Shown here: positions 1 to 8,244 of the stretch, in pieces | Layout: every line of letters begins with the position of its first letter | How positions within the stretch are numbered: position 1 is the first letter of the stretch | Origin: G963663315 sp963663315 | GTDB taxonomy: Bacteria > Pseudomonadota > Gammaproteobacteria > Arenicellales > Poriferihabitantaceae | Length of the DNA stretch: 64,000 nt | Direction: 5' to 3' | NCBI GenBank assembly: GCA_963663315.1 | Contig: OY760176.1 | Coordinates: 1,488,001-1,552,000, forward strand | Notes under the pieces: generated by a model | Told to the model about the DNA's origin: nothing | Database searches by the model: none | The model's input: the letters and a program-made list of their open reading frames with translations, nothing else | Made by a program: the position numbers and the translations under genes

Positions 1-566
1 GTAGACCCACCCGCCGCACCGGCATTAAAAACCATGTCCTGCAAGCCAATGACCGAGACCAGCGCGGTGGATTTAACCAGAACCAGCCAATTGTTGCCAA
101 ACCCGGGGAGTGCATGGCGAACCATCGCGGGTAATGTAATACGAACAAACACCTGCACAGGCCGCATGCCATAAGCATAACCCGCTTCGATTTCCCCCTT
201 GGACACCGCCAGTATGGCGCCCCGAAAGGTCTCCCCCATATAAGCGCCGAAAATAAACCCGAGGGTCAGAACACCCGCAATAAATGGGGAAATATCAATA
301 TAGCCCCAACCCATCGACTTGCCCAGATTATTGATCATGATCTGCCCGCCGAAAAAAATCAGCGTGAGCAAGACCAGATCCGGTATTCCACGAATAATTG
401 TCGTGTACACCCCTGAGATGGTCCTCGAAATTGTTGACTTCGACAGTCGGGCTGAAGCGGCCGTAATGCCCAGCAGAACCGCTATCAGCAACGACAGCAA
501 GGCAACCTCAACCGTCAATACCATCCCCCTGAGGATGAACGGAAGATAGTCTATGACCTGCGACAA
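1..566 (-). CDS. Amino-acid ABC transporter permease, HisQ/ArtQ type (partial)
   Basis: Inner-membrane permease subunit of a polar or basic amino-acid importer. The window edge removes its C-terminus. The frame is open from just after the stop of the binding-protein gene, and the best start is a TTG at 566, where the product aligns with the usual short N-terminus before membrane helix 1. Hydrophobic helices alternate with polar loops. The EAA-type loop that docks on the ATPase is visible as EIEAGYAYGMRPVQVF followed by RITLPAM. It lies about 40 bp downstream of the binding-protein gene on the same strand, and the ATPase gene precedes both, so one operon is likely. A second permease (HisM type) would be expected just outside the window. 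Substrate cannot be settled from sequence alone. Confidence 0.85.
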   Translation of the reverse strand, partial: MSQVIDYLPFILRGMVLTVEVALLSLLIAVLLGITAASARLSKSTISRTISGVYTTIIRGIPDLVLLTLIFFGGQIMINNLGKSMGWGYIDISPFIAGVLTLGFIFGAYMGETFRGAILAVSKGEIEAGYAYGMRPVQVFVRITLPAMVRHALPGFGNNWLVLVKSTALVSVIGLQDMVFNAGAAGGS

Positions 567-608
567 TTCAATTCCAACGTAAATTCCGATGCTTCGGGCA
601 GCGAAGTA

Positions 609-1382
609 TCAAAAGATGTCAATGTCAAAATACTTGTCGTTTATGGCTTTGTAAACGCCGTTATCACGAATCGTCTGGATGGCTTTATTCAACATTTCAA
701 CCAGGTCGGTATCCTCCTTCCGGACTGCAATACCCGCCCCTTCTCCAAAATATGCAGGATCTGAATAGCCTGGACCCACAAACTCAAAATCCGCGCCTTC
801 CGGAGTGGAGAGGAATCCGTCGGACATGGCAATGGAATCCGCTAACAGTAAATCAACCCGCCCGACGACGGCATCGAGATATGCATCATCCTGGGTTCCA
901 TATCGATTAATCGTCACCGTATCACCAAATTCGCCGGTGATGAAATTGTCGTGGGTGGTCGCACGTTGTACTCCAACCGTTTTTCCAGCCAATCCCTGTT
1001 TGCTGATTTCAATGCCCGAACCCTTTTTTCGAACAAATTTCGCAGGAGAATTATAATACTTGCTGGTAAATGCCACTTTTTTCTTGCGCTCTTCGGTAAC
1101 CGACATTGAAGCGACAATGGCATCATATTTATTGGCCATAAGCGCAGGGATAATGCCGTCCCAGTCCTGGGCTACCAGAGTGCATTCGGCGCCGAGTTCC
1201 TGGCATAGCGCATTTGCAATATCGATGTCAAAACCGACCAGTTCACCGTCTTCGGTAATTGAACTGAATGGTGGATAGGCTCCTTCGACACCGATTCGAA
1301 TCTGTTTCCAGTCAGCCGCACCGCACACCGAAACAGCAGCCAGCATGAGTAGTGAAACCAGAGATGTAAGTAGTCTTTTCAT
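609..1382 (-). CDS. Periplasmic amino-acid-binding protein of ABC transporter
   Basis: Captures an amino acid in the periplasm and delivers it to the permease encoded next door. Residues 1-22 form a classical signal peptide (KR followed by a Leu/Ala/Val core, ending CGA). The mature protein opens with the family-3 solute-binding pattern IRIGVEGAYPPFSS and GFDIDIANALC, and has the later MSVTEERKKKVAFT segment. The length, 257 aa, is normal for HisJ/ArgT/ArtJ. A GGAG element sits before the ATG at 1382. The ATPase is 80 bp upstream and a permease directly downstream, so it is the middle gene of the cassette. The arginine/lysine/ornithine/histidine group is the closest match by eye; exact substrate unknown. 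Confidence 0.9.
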   Translation of the reverse strand: MKRLLTSLVSLLMLAAVSVCGAADWKQIRIGVEGAYPPFSSITEDGELVGFDIDIANALCQELGAECTLVAQDWDGIIPALMANKYDAIVASMSVTEERKKKVAFTSKYYNSPAKFVRKKGSGIEISKQGLAGKTVGVQRATTHDNFITGEFGDTVTINRYGTQDDAYLDAVVGRVDLLLADSIAMSDGFLSTPEGADFEFVGPGYSDPAYFGEGAGIAVRKEDTDLVEMLNKAIQTIRDNGVYKAINDKYFDIDIF

Positions 1383-1464
1383 AACGTTCTCCAGATTATG
1401 GGGTTAATGTAAATTATCATAAGATCAAGCGTAAATTATATGTAAATCTGATTTGAACCACTTT

Positions 1465-2241
1465 CTATTTCAGGTTGCCCGCCAAAAATTGCCTGAAGCG
1501 TTCTGATTTGGGGTTACCAAACACTTCCTCGGGTTTTCCATCTTCTTCCGTCATGCCCTGATGCAGAAACAGAACCCGATCCGACACTTCGCGGGCGAAT
1601 GTCATTTCGTGTGTTACCACCAGCATGGTTCTGCCTTCTTCCGCCAGACTGCGGATAACCTTGAGTACCTCTCCGACCAATTCAGGGTCCAATGCCGAAG
1701 TCGGCTCATCAAACAACATCAGTTCGGGTTCCATAGCCAGCGCCCGGGCAATCGCGGCTCGCTGTTGCTGTCCGCCTGACAAGTGTGCGGGATAGTCATT
1801 TTTTTTGTCCAGCATGCCGACTTGCTGCAACGTCATTTCGGCTCTTTCGACAGCCTCTGCCTTAGGCAGCTTCAATACCGACAAAGGCGCTTCAACGACA
1901 TTTTGCAATACCGTCATGTGCGACCATAAATTGAACTGCTGGAACACCATACCGAGTTTTGAACGGATACGCTCTACCTGACGCATGTCCTGTGGAACCG
2001 GTTCGCCATTTTTGCGGGGTTTCATTTTTATCAGCTCCCCGCGAACCAGCACATCCCCGGAGGTGGGCGTTTCAAGCAGGTTCACACATCGCAGTAAAGT
2101 GCTCTTACCCGACCCACTGCTGCCCAGGATGGAAACCACATTATGTTGTCTCGCCTCCAGCGAGATACCTTTGAGTACTTTCAGGCTGCCGAACTGTTTA
2201 TGCAGATCTCTGATCTCCAAAGCGATGGCGTTGTCATTCAT
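1465..2241 (-). CDS. Amino-acid ABC transporter ATP-binding protein (HisP/ArtP type)
   Basis: ATPase that drives the importer from the cytoplasmic face. Walker A is GSSGSGKST (about residues 40-48), the signature is LSGGQQQR and Walker B is LMLFDEPTSALDP, followed by the switch histidine in VVTHE. An upstream in-frame ATG at 2274 would add 11 residues. I prefer 2241 because MNDNAIALEIRDLHKQFG aligns with the HisP N-terminus and because 2274 leaves only 26 bp to the divergent dapE. No strong Shine-Dalgarno decides it. The insert RGELIKMKPRKNGEPVPQ between Walker A and the Q-loop is typical of the polar amino-acid subfamily. First gene of the ATPase, binding protein, permease cassette. Confidence 0.9.
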   Translation of the reverse strand: MNDNAIALEIRDLHKQFGSLKVLKGISLEARQHNVVSILGSSGSGKSTLLRCVNLLETPTSGDVLVRGELIKMKPRKNGEPVPQDMRQVERIRSKLGMVFQQFNLWSHMTVLQNVVEAPLSVLKLPKAEAVERAEMTLQQVGMLDKKNDYPAHLSGGQQQRAAIARALAMEPELMLFDEPTSALDPELVGEVLKVIRSLAEEGRTMLVVTHEMTFAREVSDRVLFLHQGMTEEDGKPEEVFGNPKSERFRQFLAGNLK

Positions 2242-2300
2242 TGGCTTTGATTTATCGTTACAATAACCCACCATAAAACTTTATCGCTCTCATTGCAACA

Positions 2301-3437
2301 ATGTCGAATTCAGAAACCATCGAACTTGCCCGCGCTTTAGTCTCAAAAGCCTCAGTCACCCCACTGGATGCGGGTTGTCAGCAGTTGCTGGCTGAAAGAC
2401 TGTTCAGGGCCGGCTTTGAATGCGAGCAAATGAATTTTGAAGACGTATCAAATTTATGGGCCACCCGGGGCGATACAAAACCGCTGATGGTTTTCGCTGG
2501 CCATACCGATGTGGTTCCGACCGGTCCATTGGAGCAATGGCGGATTCCCCCTTTCGATGGTGAGATCAGGGACGGCATGCTGCATGGTCGCGGCGCCGCG
2601 GATATGAAAGGCAGCATCGCTTCCTTTATCACTGCCTGCGAGCGCTTTGTGAAAAAGCATCCTGAACATCATGGCGCCATCGGACTGCTGATTACCAGCG
2701 ACGAAGAAGGCACGGCACGCTGGGGTACGCTGGCGGTGATGCAGGAGCTGGACAGGCGTGGAATCGATATAGACCTGTGTATCGTCGGAGAACCGACCAG
2801 CGCGTCGGAGTTGGGTGATACGGTGAAAATCGGTCGGCGAGGCTCATTGAACGGAAAACTGATCATCAAAGGCGCCCAGGGTCATGTTGCTTATCCGCAT
2901 CTTGCCAACAACCCGATTCATTTTGCATTGCCTGCGTTGTCTGATCTGACTACCCGGCAATGGGATCAGGGCACTGAATTTTTTCCGCCTACCTGTTTGC
3001 AGATTTCCAATGTCAGGGCAGGAACCGGCGCATTAAATGTGATCCCCGGGCAAATCGAAGTTGATTTCAATTTCCGCTATTCTACACAGACCAGCGCTGT
3101 CGAACTGAAGCGTGAAGTGACCGGCATCATCGGCGCACATGAGCTCGAATTCGACATCGAATGGGGTACTCCGGGCCTCCCCTACCAGACCAGGCAGGGT
3201 ACGCTGGTGGAGGCCGTTGCAGCCGGAATTTTCGAGACTACCGGCAGGAACCCTGAATTATCGGCCACCGGGGGAACCTCAGATGGTCGGTTTATTGCGC
3301 CCACAGGAGCCCAGGTCGTGGAATTCGGCCCGCTCAATGCGACCATTCATCAAATCAATGAGCAGGTATCGGTGGCTGACCTTGATCTGCTTTCAGTGTG
3401 TTATGAAAATATTTTGGAGAGGGTATTAACGGCTTGA
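2301..3437 (+). CDS. dapE: Succinyl-diaminopimelate desuccinylase
   Basis: Di-zinc M20 hydrolase that removes succinate from N-succinyl-LL-diaminopimelate, giving LL-diaminopimelate for lysine and peptidoglycan synthesis. Metal ligands and catalytic acids are visible: H68 and D70 in FAGHTDVVP, D101 in RGAADMKGS, and E135/E136 in TSDEEGTA. The late histidine lies in NATIHQINE. The dimerisation (lid) domain occupies roughly residues 180-290. The length, 378 aa, matches the family (375-377). It is transcribed divergently from the ABC cassette and followed at once by glnS, so the two may share a transcript. Nothing looks truncated or unusual. Confidence 0.96.
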   Translation: MSNSETIELARALVSKASVTPLDAGCQQLLAERLFRAGFECEQMNFEDVSNLWATRGDTKPLMVFAGHTDVVPTGPLEQWRIPPFDGEIRDGMLHGRGAADMKGSIASFITACERFVKKHPEHHGAIGLLITSDEEGTARWGTLAVMQELDRRGIDIDLCIVGEPTSASELGDTVKIGRRGSLNGKLIIKGAQGHVAYPHLANNPIHFALPALSDLTTRQWDQGTEFFPPTCLQISNVRAGTGALNVIPGQIEVDFNFRYSTQTSAVELKREVTGIIGAHELEFDIEWGTPGLPYQTRQGTLVEAVAAGIFETTGRNPELSATGGTSDGRFIAPTGAQVVEFGPLNATIHQINEQVSVADLDLLSVCYENILERVLTA

Positions 3438-3527
3438 TTGGTTTCGTATGGAAAGATTTCACAGATTCACCTATACTCCACGACCGCAAGTACAGCCCGT
3501 TCTCCTGACTTCACAACATCCGCACAT

Positions 3528-5204
3528 ATGTCCGAATCAGCAAATCCGATCAATTTTATCCGTCAGGAAATTGAAGCTGATCTGGCGAGTGGCAAGCACA
3601 ATACAATCGTCACACGATTTCCGCCTGAACCAAACGGATATCTGCATATCGGGCATGCAAAGTCGATCTGGCTCAACTTTGGAATTGTGGAAGATTATAA
3701 CGGCCGGTGCACCCTGCGGTTTGACGATACCAATCCGGCCAAAGAAGATGATGAGTTTGTAAAGGCGATCGAAGAGGACGTGCGCTGGTTGGGATATGAG
3801 TGGAGTGAAATTACCCACGCTTCCGATTACTTTGATCAACTTCACCGGTTTGCTATTGAACTGATCGGCAAAGGTCTGGCTTATGTCGACAGTCTGAGCG
3901 CGGAACAGATAAAGCAGTACAGGGGAACGCTTTGTGAGCCGGGCAGAGGCAGCCCGTTTCGCAGCCGCCCGGTGCAGGAAAACCTGGACCTGTTCGAGCG
4001 GATGCGACAGGGTGAATATTCAGAAGGTGAACATGTACTGCGCGCAAAAATTAATATGGCTTCACCGAATATGAATTTGCGGGACCCGGTAATTTACCGG
4101 ATTTTGCATCACGTTCATCAGCGAACCGGAGACAAGTGGTGCATCTATCCGCTGTATGATTTTGCCCACGGGCAGGGGGATGCGATCGAAGGGGTCACGC
4201 ATTCCCTGTGCACACTGGAATTCGAGAACCACCGGGCCTTGTACAATTGGTTTCTGGATAATTTGCAAGTACCCTGCCACCCCCGACAGATCGAATTTTC
4301 GCGAATGAATCTGGACTACACGGTGATGAGCAAACGCATGCTGACGCAACTGGTGGAGAATAATCATGTCAACGGATGGGATGATCCGCGAATGCCTACC
4401 CTGTCGGGACTTCGCCGACGGGGATATACGCCAGGAGCGATCCGTAATTTCATTTCTTCGGTCGGAATTACCAAACGCGACAACATCATAGAGATTGGCG
4501 TTCTCGAAAACCGCATTCGTGAAGACCTCGACCCGGTAGCGCCACGGGCGATGGCCGTATTGAATCCTCTCAAGGTCATTATCGAAAATTATCCGGCTGG
4601 ACAAACAGAGGAAATAGAGGCGCCCAACCATCCGGGCAACCAGGCCATGGGCAAAAGGAAGATCAGGCTGTCGAGGGAAATTTTTATCGAAAGGGATGAT
4701 TTTATGGAAGATCCTCCGAAAAGGTTTTATCGACTCGGTCCGGACCGGAAAGTGCGCCTGCGATACGGATTTGTGATTCATTGCAAAGAGTTGATACGCG
4801 ACGAGAACGGGGAAATAACGCAACTGGTATGTGAATACGACCCGGATACACGTCATGGCAGGCAGCCCGAAAGCGGAAAGGTGAAAGGTATAATTCACTG
4901 GGCATCTGCCAGCCATTGTGTGGATGGCGAAGTACGGTTATATGATCGGTTGTTTTCTGAAGCAAATCCCCTGGCTGACAAATCCAGGGAATTCACGGAT
5001 ACGATCAATCCTGATTCGATCAAAATTCTGACAAACTGCAAGTTCGAGCCGATGCTGGCTGACGCTGCCGGTGATATCCGATTTCAGTTCGAAAGATTGG
5101 GATATTTTTATCCTGACAAAGACCATGGCGCAACGCAACCGGTTTACAATCGAATCGTAACCCTGCGCGATACCTGGGCAAAACTTCAGCAAAAATTCTA
5201 TTGA
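3528..5204 (+). CDS. glnS: Glutaminyl-tRNA synthetase
   Basis: Charges tRNA-Gln with glutamine. Class I synthetase with HIGH at residues 40-43 and the KMSKS equivalent VMSKR at 266-270. The N-terminus NFIRQEIEADLASGKH closely follows E. coli GlnS, which fixes the start at the ATG at 3528. A TTG at 3438, directly after the dapE stop, would add 30 unrelated residues and is rejected. The product is 558 aa, against 554 in E. coli. The C-terminal beta-barrel that reads the anticodon is complete. Possession of a direct GlnRS, rather than reliance on GatCAB alone, fits a gammaproteobacterium. No clear Shine-Dalgarno is present; a short gap of 90 bp separates it from dapE. Confidence 0.95.
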   Translation: MSESANPINFIRQEIEADLASGKHNTIVTRFPPEPNGYLHIGHAKSIWLNFGIVEDYNGRCTLRFDDTNPAKEDDEFVKAIEEDVRWLGYEWSEITHASDYFDQLHRFAIELIGKGLAYVDSLSAEQIKQYRGTLCEPGRGSPFRSRPVQENLDLFERMRQGEYSEGEHVLRAKINMASPNMNLRDPVIYRILHHVHQRTGDKWCIYPLYDFAHGQGDAIEGVTHSLCTLEFENHRALYNWFLDNLQVPCHPRQIEFSRMNLDYTVMSKRMLTQLVENNHVNGWDDPRMPTLSGLRRRGYTPGAIRNFISSVGITKRDNIIEIGVLENRIREDLDPVAPRAMAVLNPLKVIIENYPAGQTEEIEAPNHPGNQAMGKRKIRLSREIFIERDDFMEDPPKRFYRLGPDRKVRLRYGFVIHCKELIRDENGEITQLVCEYDPDTRHGRQPESGKVKGIIHWASASHCVDGEVRLYDRLFSEANPLADKSREFTDTINPDSIKILTNCKFEPMLADAAGDIRFQFERLGYFYPDKDHGATQPVYNRIVTLRDTWAKLQQKFY

Positions 5205-5213
5205 ACCCTGACT

Positions 5214-6275
5214 ATGGAATTCCTGATTGAATATGGTTTGTTTCTTGCCAAAGCGATTACCATTGTTCTGGCAATCCTGATCGTGGTCGGAGGCATTGCT
5301 TCCGTGGCCATGCGCCAGAAAAAATCTTCGGACAGGCAACTGGCGGTTACCCATATTGGCGATCAGTTCGAGGAGATGGAAAAAACGATTTCGACGGCTG
5401 CGCTTTCGCCGGATGCAGTGAAGCAGTGGAACAAAGCTGAAAAGAAAAGGCTCAAACAGGAAGCCAGGGCGCAGAAAAAAGCGCACAAGGCGTCCAAAAA
5501 AAGTAATGATTCCCCGGCAACGAAAAAACGGGTTTTCGTGATCAATTTTATTGGTGACATCAAGGCCAGCAGCGTCGAAAACATGCGTCAGGAAATCAGT
5601 GCGGTGCTGACCTGTGCAACCACGAACGACGAGGTGCTGGTGAGACTGGAAAGTGGCGGAGGTACGGTACATGGTTATGGACTGGGCGCTTCACAGTTGC
5701 AGCGCATCCGGGAGCGGGAAATACCGTTGACGGTTTCAGTGGATATGGTCGCGGCGAGTGGCGGCTACATGATGGCGTGCGTTGCCAACAAGATCATTGC
5801 CGCCCCGTTTTCCATCATCGGATCGATTGGTGTACTTGCCCAGATTCCAAACCTGCATCGGTTTTTGAAAAAACATGATGTTGACTTCGAACAACTTTAT
5901 GCCGGTCAGTACAAGCGAACTCTCACCTTGTTTGGCGAAAACACATCCAAGGGGCGTACCAAGGTGCAGCAGGATCTTGAAGAAACCCATCAACTGTTCA
6001 AGGATTTCGTGAAAAGCCAGAGGCCCGGTCTGGATATCGACAAGGTGGCTACAGGTGAACACTGGTTAGGCATCCGGGCGCTGGAACTTGGCCTGGTTGA
6101 TGAGTTGCAAACCAGTGACGACTATCTGATGGCGCGTAGAAGGGAATCGGAACTGATGCTGGTCGAATATTCAAGGAAAAAATCATTGTCGGAAAAACTG
6201 ACCAGCCTGATGTCGATCAAGTGGCAGAAAAATACCAGGGAAATTCAGGATATGGACAAACCGTTGTTAATGTGA
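5214..6275 (+). CDS. sohB: Inner-membrane S49 peptidase SohB
   Basis: Membrane-anchored serine protease of the signal-peptide-peptidase (S49) family. A transmembrane helix spans about residues 7-31, followed by a Lys/Ala-rich linker to about residue 105 and then the protease domain. The nucleophile is Ser182 in VAASGGYMM and the general base is Lys234 in GQYKRTLTLF, which form the Ser-Lys dyad of this family. The length of 353 aa is close to E. coli SohB (349). It starts 9 bp after glnS and probably shares its transcript. It converges with the methyltransferase gene that follows. Role in E. coli is poorly defined; suppression of DegP loss is known. Confidence 0.9.
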   Translation: MEFLIEYGLFLAKAITIVLAILIVVGGIASVAMRQKKSSDRQLAVTHIGDQFEEMEKTISTAALSPDAVKQWNKAEKKRLKQEARAQKKAHKASKKSNDSPATKKRVFVINFIGDIKASSVENMRQEISAVLTCATTNDEVLVRLESGGGTVHGYGLGASQLQRIREREIPLTVSVDMVAASGGYMMACVANKIIAAPFSIIGSIGVLAQIPNLHRFLKKHDVDFEQLYAGQYKRTLTLFGENTSKGRTKVQQDLEETHQLFKDFVKSQRPGLDIDKVATGEHWLGIRALELGLVDELQTSDDYLMARRRESELMLVEYSRKKSLSEKLTSLMSIKWQKNTREIQDMDKPLLM

Positions 6276-6370
6276 CGGAGCCGTTTCCACAAGAACCGGT
6301 TCGTAACACCCACCAAATACGCCCTTGGCCAAAGTCAGGCCCCAGCCCAGGGTGAGTAGGACCGCAGGAT

Positions 6371-7423
6371 CTACTTCTGGCGCCTGCGATTGGGGCGTCG
6401 CCTCACTGCGATGGCATCTGCGTTCATCTTGCCTTCGAGTATCGCCCTGCCCCCTTTACTGATCTCGCCGAGATCTGTCACCACCTGACGGGCATCCGGC
6501 TTAGGGTTTTCGGACAGCCGCGGCTGGCGGACATGCCGGTCAAGCGCATGGCGCATGGCGTGGACATGCTCGAATGTAGAACCACAGCAGCCTCCGATTA
6601 TCCGTGCACCCGCATCATAGGCAAGGCAGGCATACCGTGCCATCAGCGCTGGCTCTCCGCCATAGCTGATCACGCCATCGACATACTCAGGAATACCACA
6701 GTTACCCTTTGCGACCAGAATATCACCGTCATTGGCAGCGCTGGAAAGGTTCAAAATTCCGCACACTGTTTCAGCCGGACCCAAACCACAATTGGCGCCA
6801 AAGGCGTGGGGACGAACAGTCATGCTGCGCGACATCTCGGCGAATTCTGCCGGAGACAACCCCATCATCGTACTGCCATTCGTATCAAAACTTAAAGTGC
6901 AGACGATAGGCAGATTTGTGGTACTCGCTCCGGCCAGCGCTGCGATCACTTCTTCCTTCGAAGACATGGTTTCGACCCAGATGATATCCACGCCTCCCTG
7001 TGCAAGCGCCTGAGCCTGTTCTGTGAATACAGAAGTCGCTGAAGCCATGGTCAGCGAGCCCAGATTTTCAAAAAGCTCTCCTGTCGGACCTATCGAACCT
7101 GCCACAAGGACGTCCCTCTGCCCGGCATCGACAACAGACCTCGCAATTTGTGCAGCTTTGAGATTGAGTTCCTTGACCCGCGTCTCACTGGCGTGCAGTT
7201 TCAGTCGATAGTAATTTCCGCCAAAACTGTTGGTCAGAATGATGTCAGAGCCGGCATCCACGAAACCTTGATGAAGTTTCGCTATCCGGTCAGGGTGGTC
7301 CTCATTCCAGAGTTCCGGGCAAGCCCCGGTTTCCAATCCCATTTCAAACAGGCTGGTCCCGGTGGCGCCATCCGCCAGCAGAAAGGGGTGTTGTGAGATC
7401 ATTGTTTTCAAAGTGGTCGGCAT
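6371..7423 (-). CDS. bmt: Betaine-homocysteine S-methyltransferase
   Basis: Zinc-dependent methyltransferase of the Pfam S-methyl_trans family that moves a methyl group from betaine (or a similar donor) to homocysteine, giving methionine. The start FLLADGATGTSLFEMG and the zinc cysteines are all present: C212 in GANCG and C279-C280 in GGCCGS. At 350 aa it is far shorter than MetH and matches stand-alone bacterial BMT proteins. The C-terminus is an Arg-rich tail (RRRPNRRRQK), a type I recall from this group. The assignment to betaine over S-methylmethionine is by overall resemblance. It lies 64 bp downstream of the Rieske gene on the same strand. An open, protein-like -1 frame continues past the stop; see findings. 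Confidence 0.85.
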   Translation of the reverse strand: MPTTLKTMISQHPFLLADGATGTSLFEMGLETGACPELWNEDHPDRIAKLHQGFVDAGSDIILTNSFGGNYYRLKLHASETRVKELNLKAAQIARSVVDAGQRDVLVAGSIGPTGELFENLGSLTMASATSVFTEQAQALAQGGVDIIWVETMSSKEEVIAALAGASTTNLPIVCTLSFDTNGSTMMGLSPAEFAEMSRSMTVRPHAFGANCGLGPAETVCGILNLSSAANDGDILVAKGNCGIPEYVDGVISYGGEPALMARYACLAYDAGARIIGGCCGSTFEHVHAMRHALDRHVRQPRLSENPKPDARQVVTDLGEISKGGRAILEGKMNADAIAVRRRPNRRRQK

Positions 7424-7487
7424 CCAGGGTCTCCAATGTATGAACCAAGTCAGTCATTTCAGAGTCTCGCCGAATGGACAGACAGAT

Positions 7488-8180
7488 TCAAGCGGCCGGG
7501 CCTGGTTCGATGCCGATGTGAATTGTGTCACCTTCGAGCTTTACAGGAAAAACCTTGAGGTCGATTTCAGCGGGGAGACTCATCGCCTTGCCTGTCTTTA
7601 TATCAAAACAGGCGCCGTGCAACGGGCATTCGATCTCGCCCTGCTCGACAAAACCGTCACAAAGGCTGACGTATTCATGGGTGCACAGTCCATGAGTCGC
7701 GTAAAACTTGCCGTCGACCCGATAGAGCGCGATCTCTTCCTTTCCCACGACGACAGCCATCACTTCATCGTCGTCCAGATCATTTATGTTTGCCACAGCA
7801 TGAAATTGTATTTTCCCGGCAGGCTCGTCGACAGATTTCGAATGTTTAACCTCGGACTGTGGTTTTTCAGTGCCTTCAAGTTCGACAACAACCGAAGACT
7901 GTTCAATTGAAACCGGATAGATTCGAAGTTTTCTACCATGACCCGGGGCCAGGCATTCTCCGGTTTTAATGTCGAACTTCCATCCATGCTGCGAGCATTG
8001 GATTGTCGTCCCCTGAAGTTCGCCTTTGACCAATTGGGCGCCTTTATGTGTACAGTGATTCTGGGTCACGAAAAATTCGCCGCCCACATTGTACAACGCA
8101 AAGCGCGTTCCTTCGACCATAACCGTTTTGCAATTCCCTGGAGAAATTTCAGAAATTTCACAGAGCACGTGTTTAGTCAT
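7488..8180 (-). CDS. Tandem two-domain Rieske [2Fe-2S] protein
   Basis: Two complete Rieske ferredoxin domains in one 230-aa chain. Domain 1 (about 1-105) has cluster ligands C43/H45 and C62/H65 in NHCTHKGA and QCSQHGW. Domain 2 (about 125-230) has C166/H168 and C185/H188 in GLCTHEY and ECPLHGA. A polar linker of about 20 residues joins them. There is no signal peptide or membrane helix, so a soluble cytoplasmic electron carrier is likely. The ATG at 8180 has a GGGCGGGA element 7 nt upstream; a TTG two codons earlier is less good. It sits 64 bp downstream of an amidohydrolase on the same strand, but no oxygenase large subunit is present nearby. Function not known. Confidence 0.85.
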   Translation of the reverse strand: MTKHVLCEISEISPGNCKTVMVEGTRFALYNVGGEFFVTQNHCTHKGAQLVKGELQGTTIQCSQHGWKFDIKTGECLAPGHGRKLRIYPVSIEQSSVVVELEGTEKPQSEVKHSKSVDEPAGKIQFHAVANINDLDDDEVMAVVVGKEEIALYRVDGKFYATHGLCTHEYVSLCDGFVEQGEIECPLHGACFDIKTGKAMSLPAEIDLKVFPVKLEGDTIHIGIEPGPAA

Positions 8181-8244
8181 AAGCAATCCCGCCCATTGAA
8201 TGACTCACATCTGGCGACCTGGACAGGTCGCCAGCACAAGTCAA

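Noticed and set aside
1409..1450. Direct repeats of GTAAATTAT upstream of the binding-protein gene
   Set aside because: AT-rich and short; no clear -35/-10 pair could be set around them, so no promoter or operator is claimed.
4062..4916. 284-codon minus-strand frame inside glnS
   Set aside because: Fully overlaps conserved glnS; composition typical of an antisense shadow.
6294..6303. GAACCGGTTC palindrome between sohB and bmt
   Set aside because: Only 10 bp, no T-run, no second copy; not enough for a terminator or operator.
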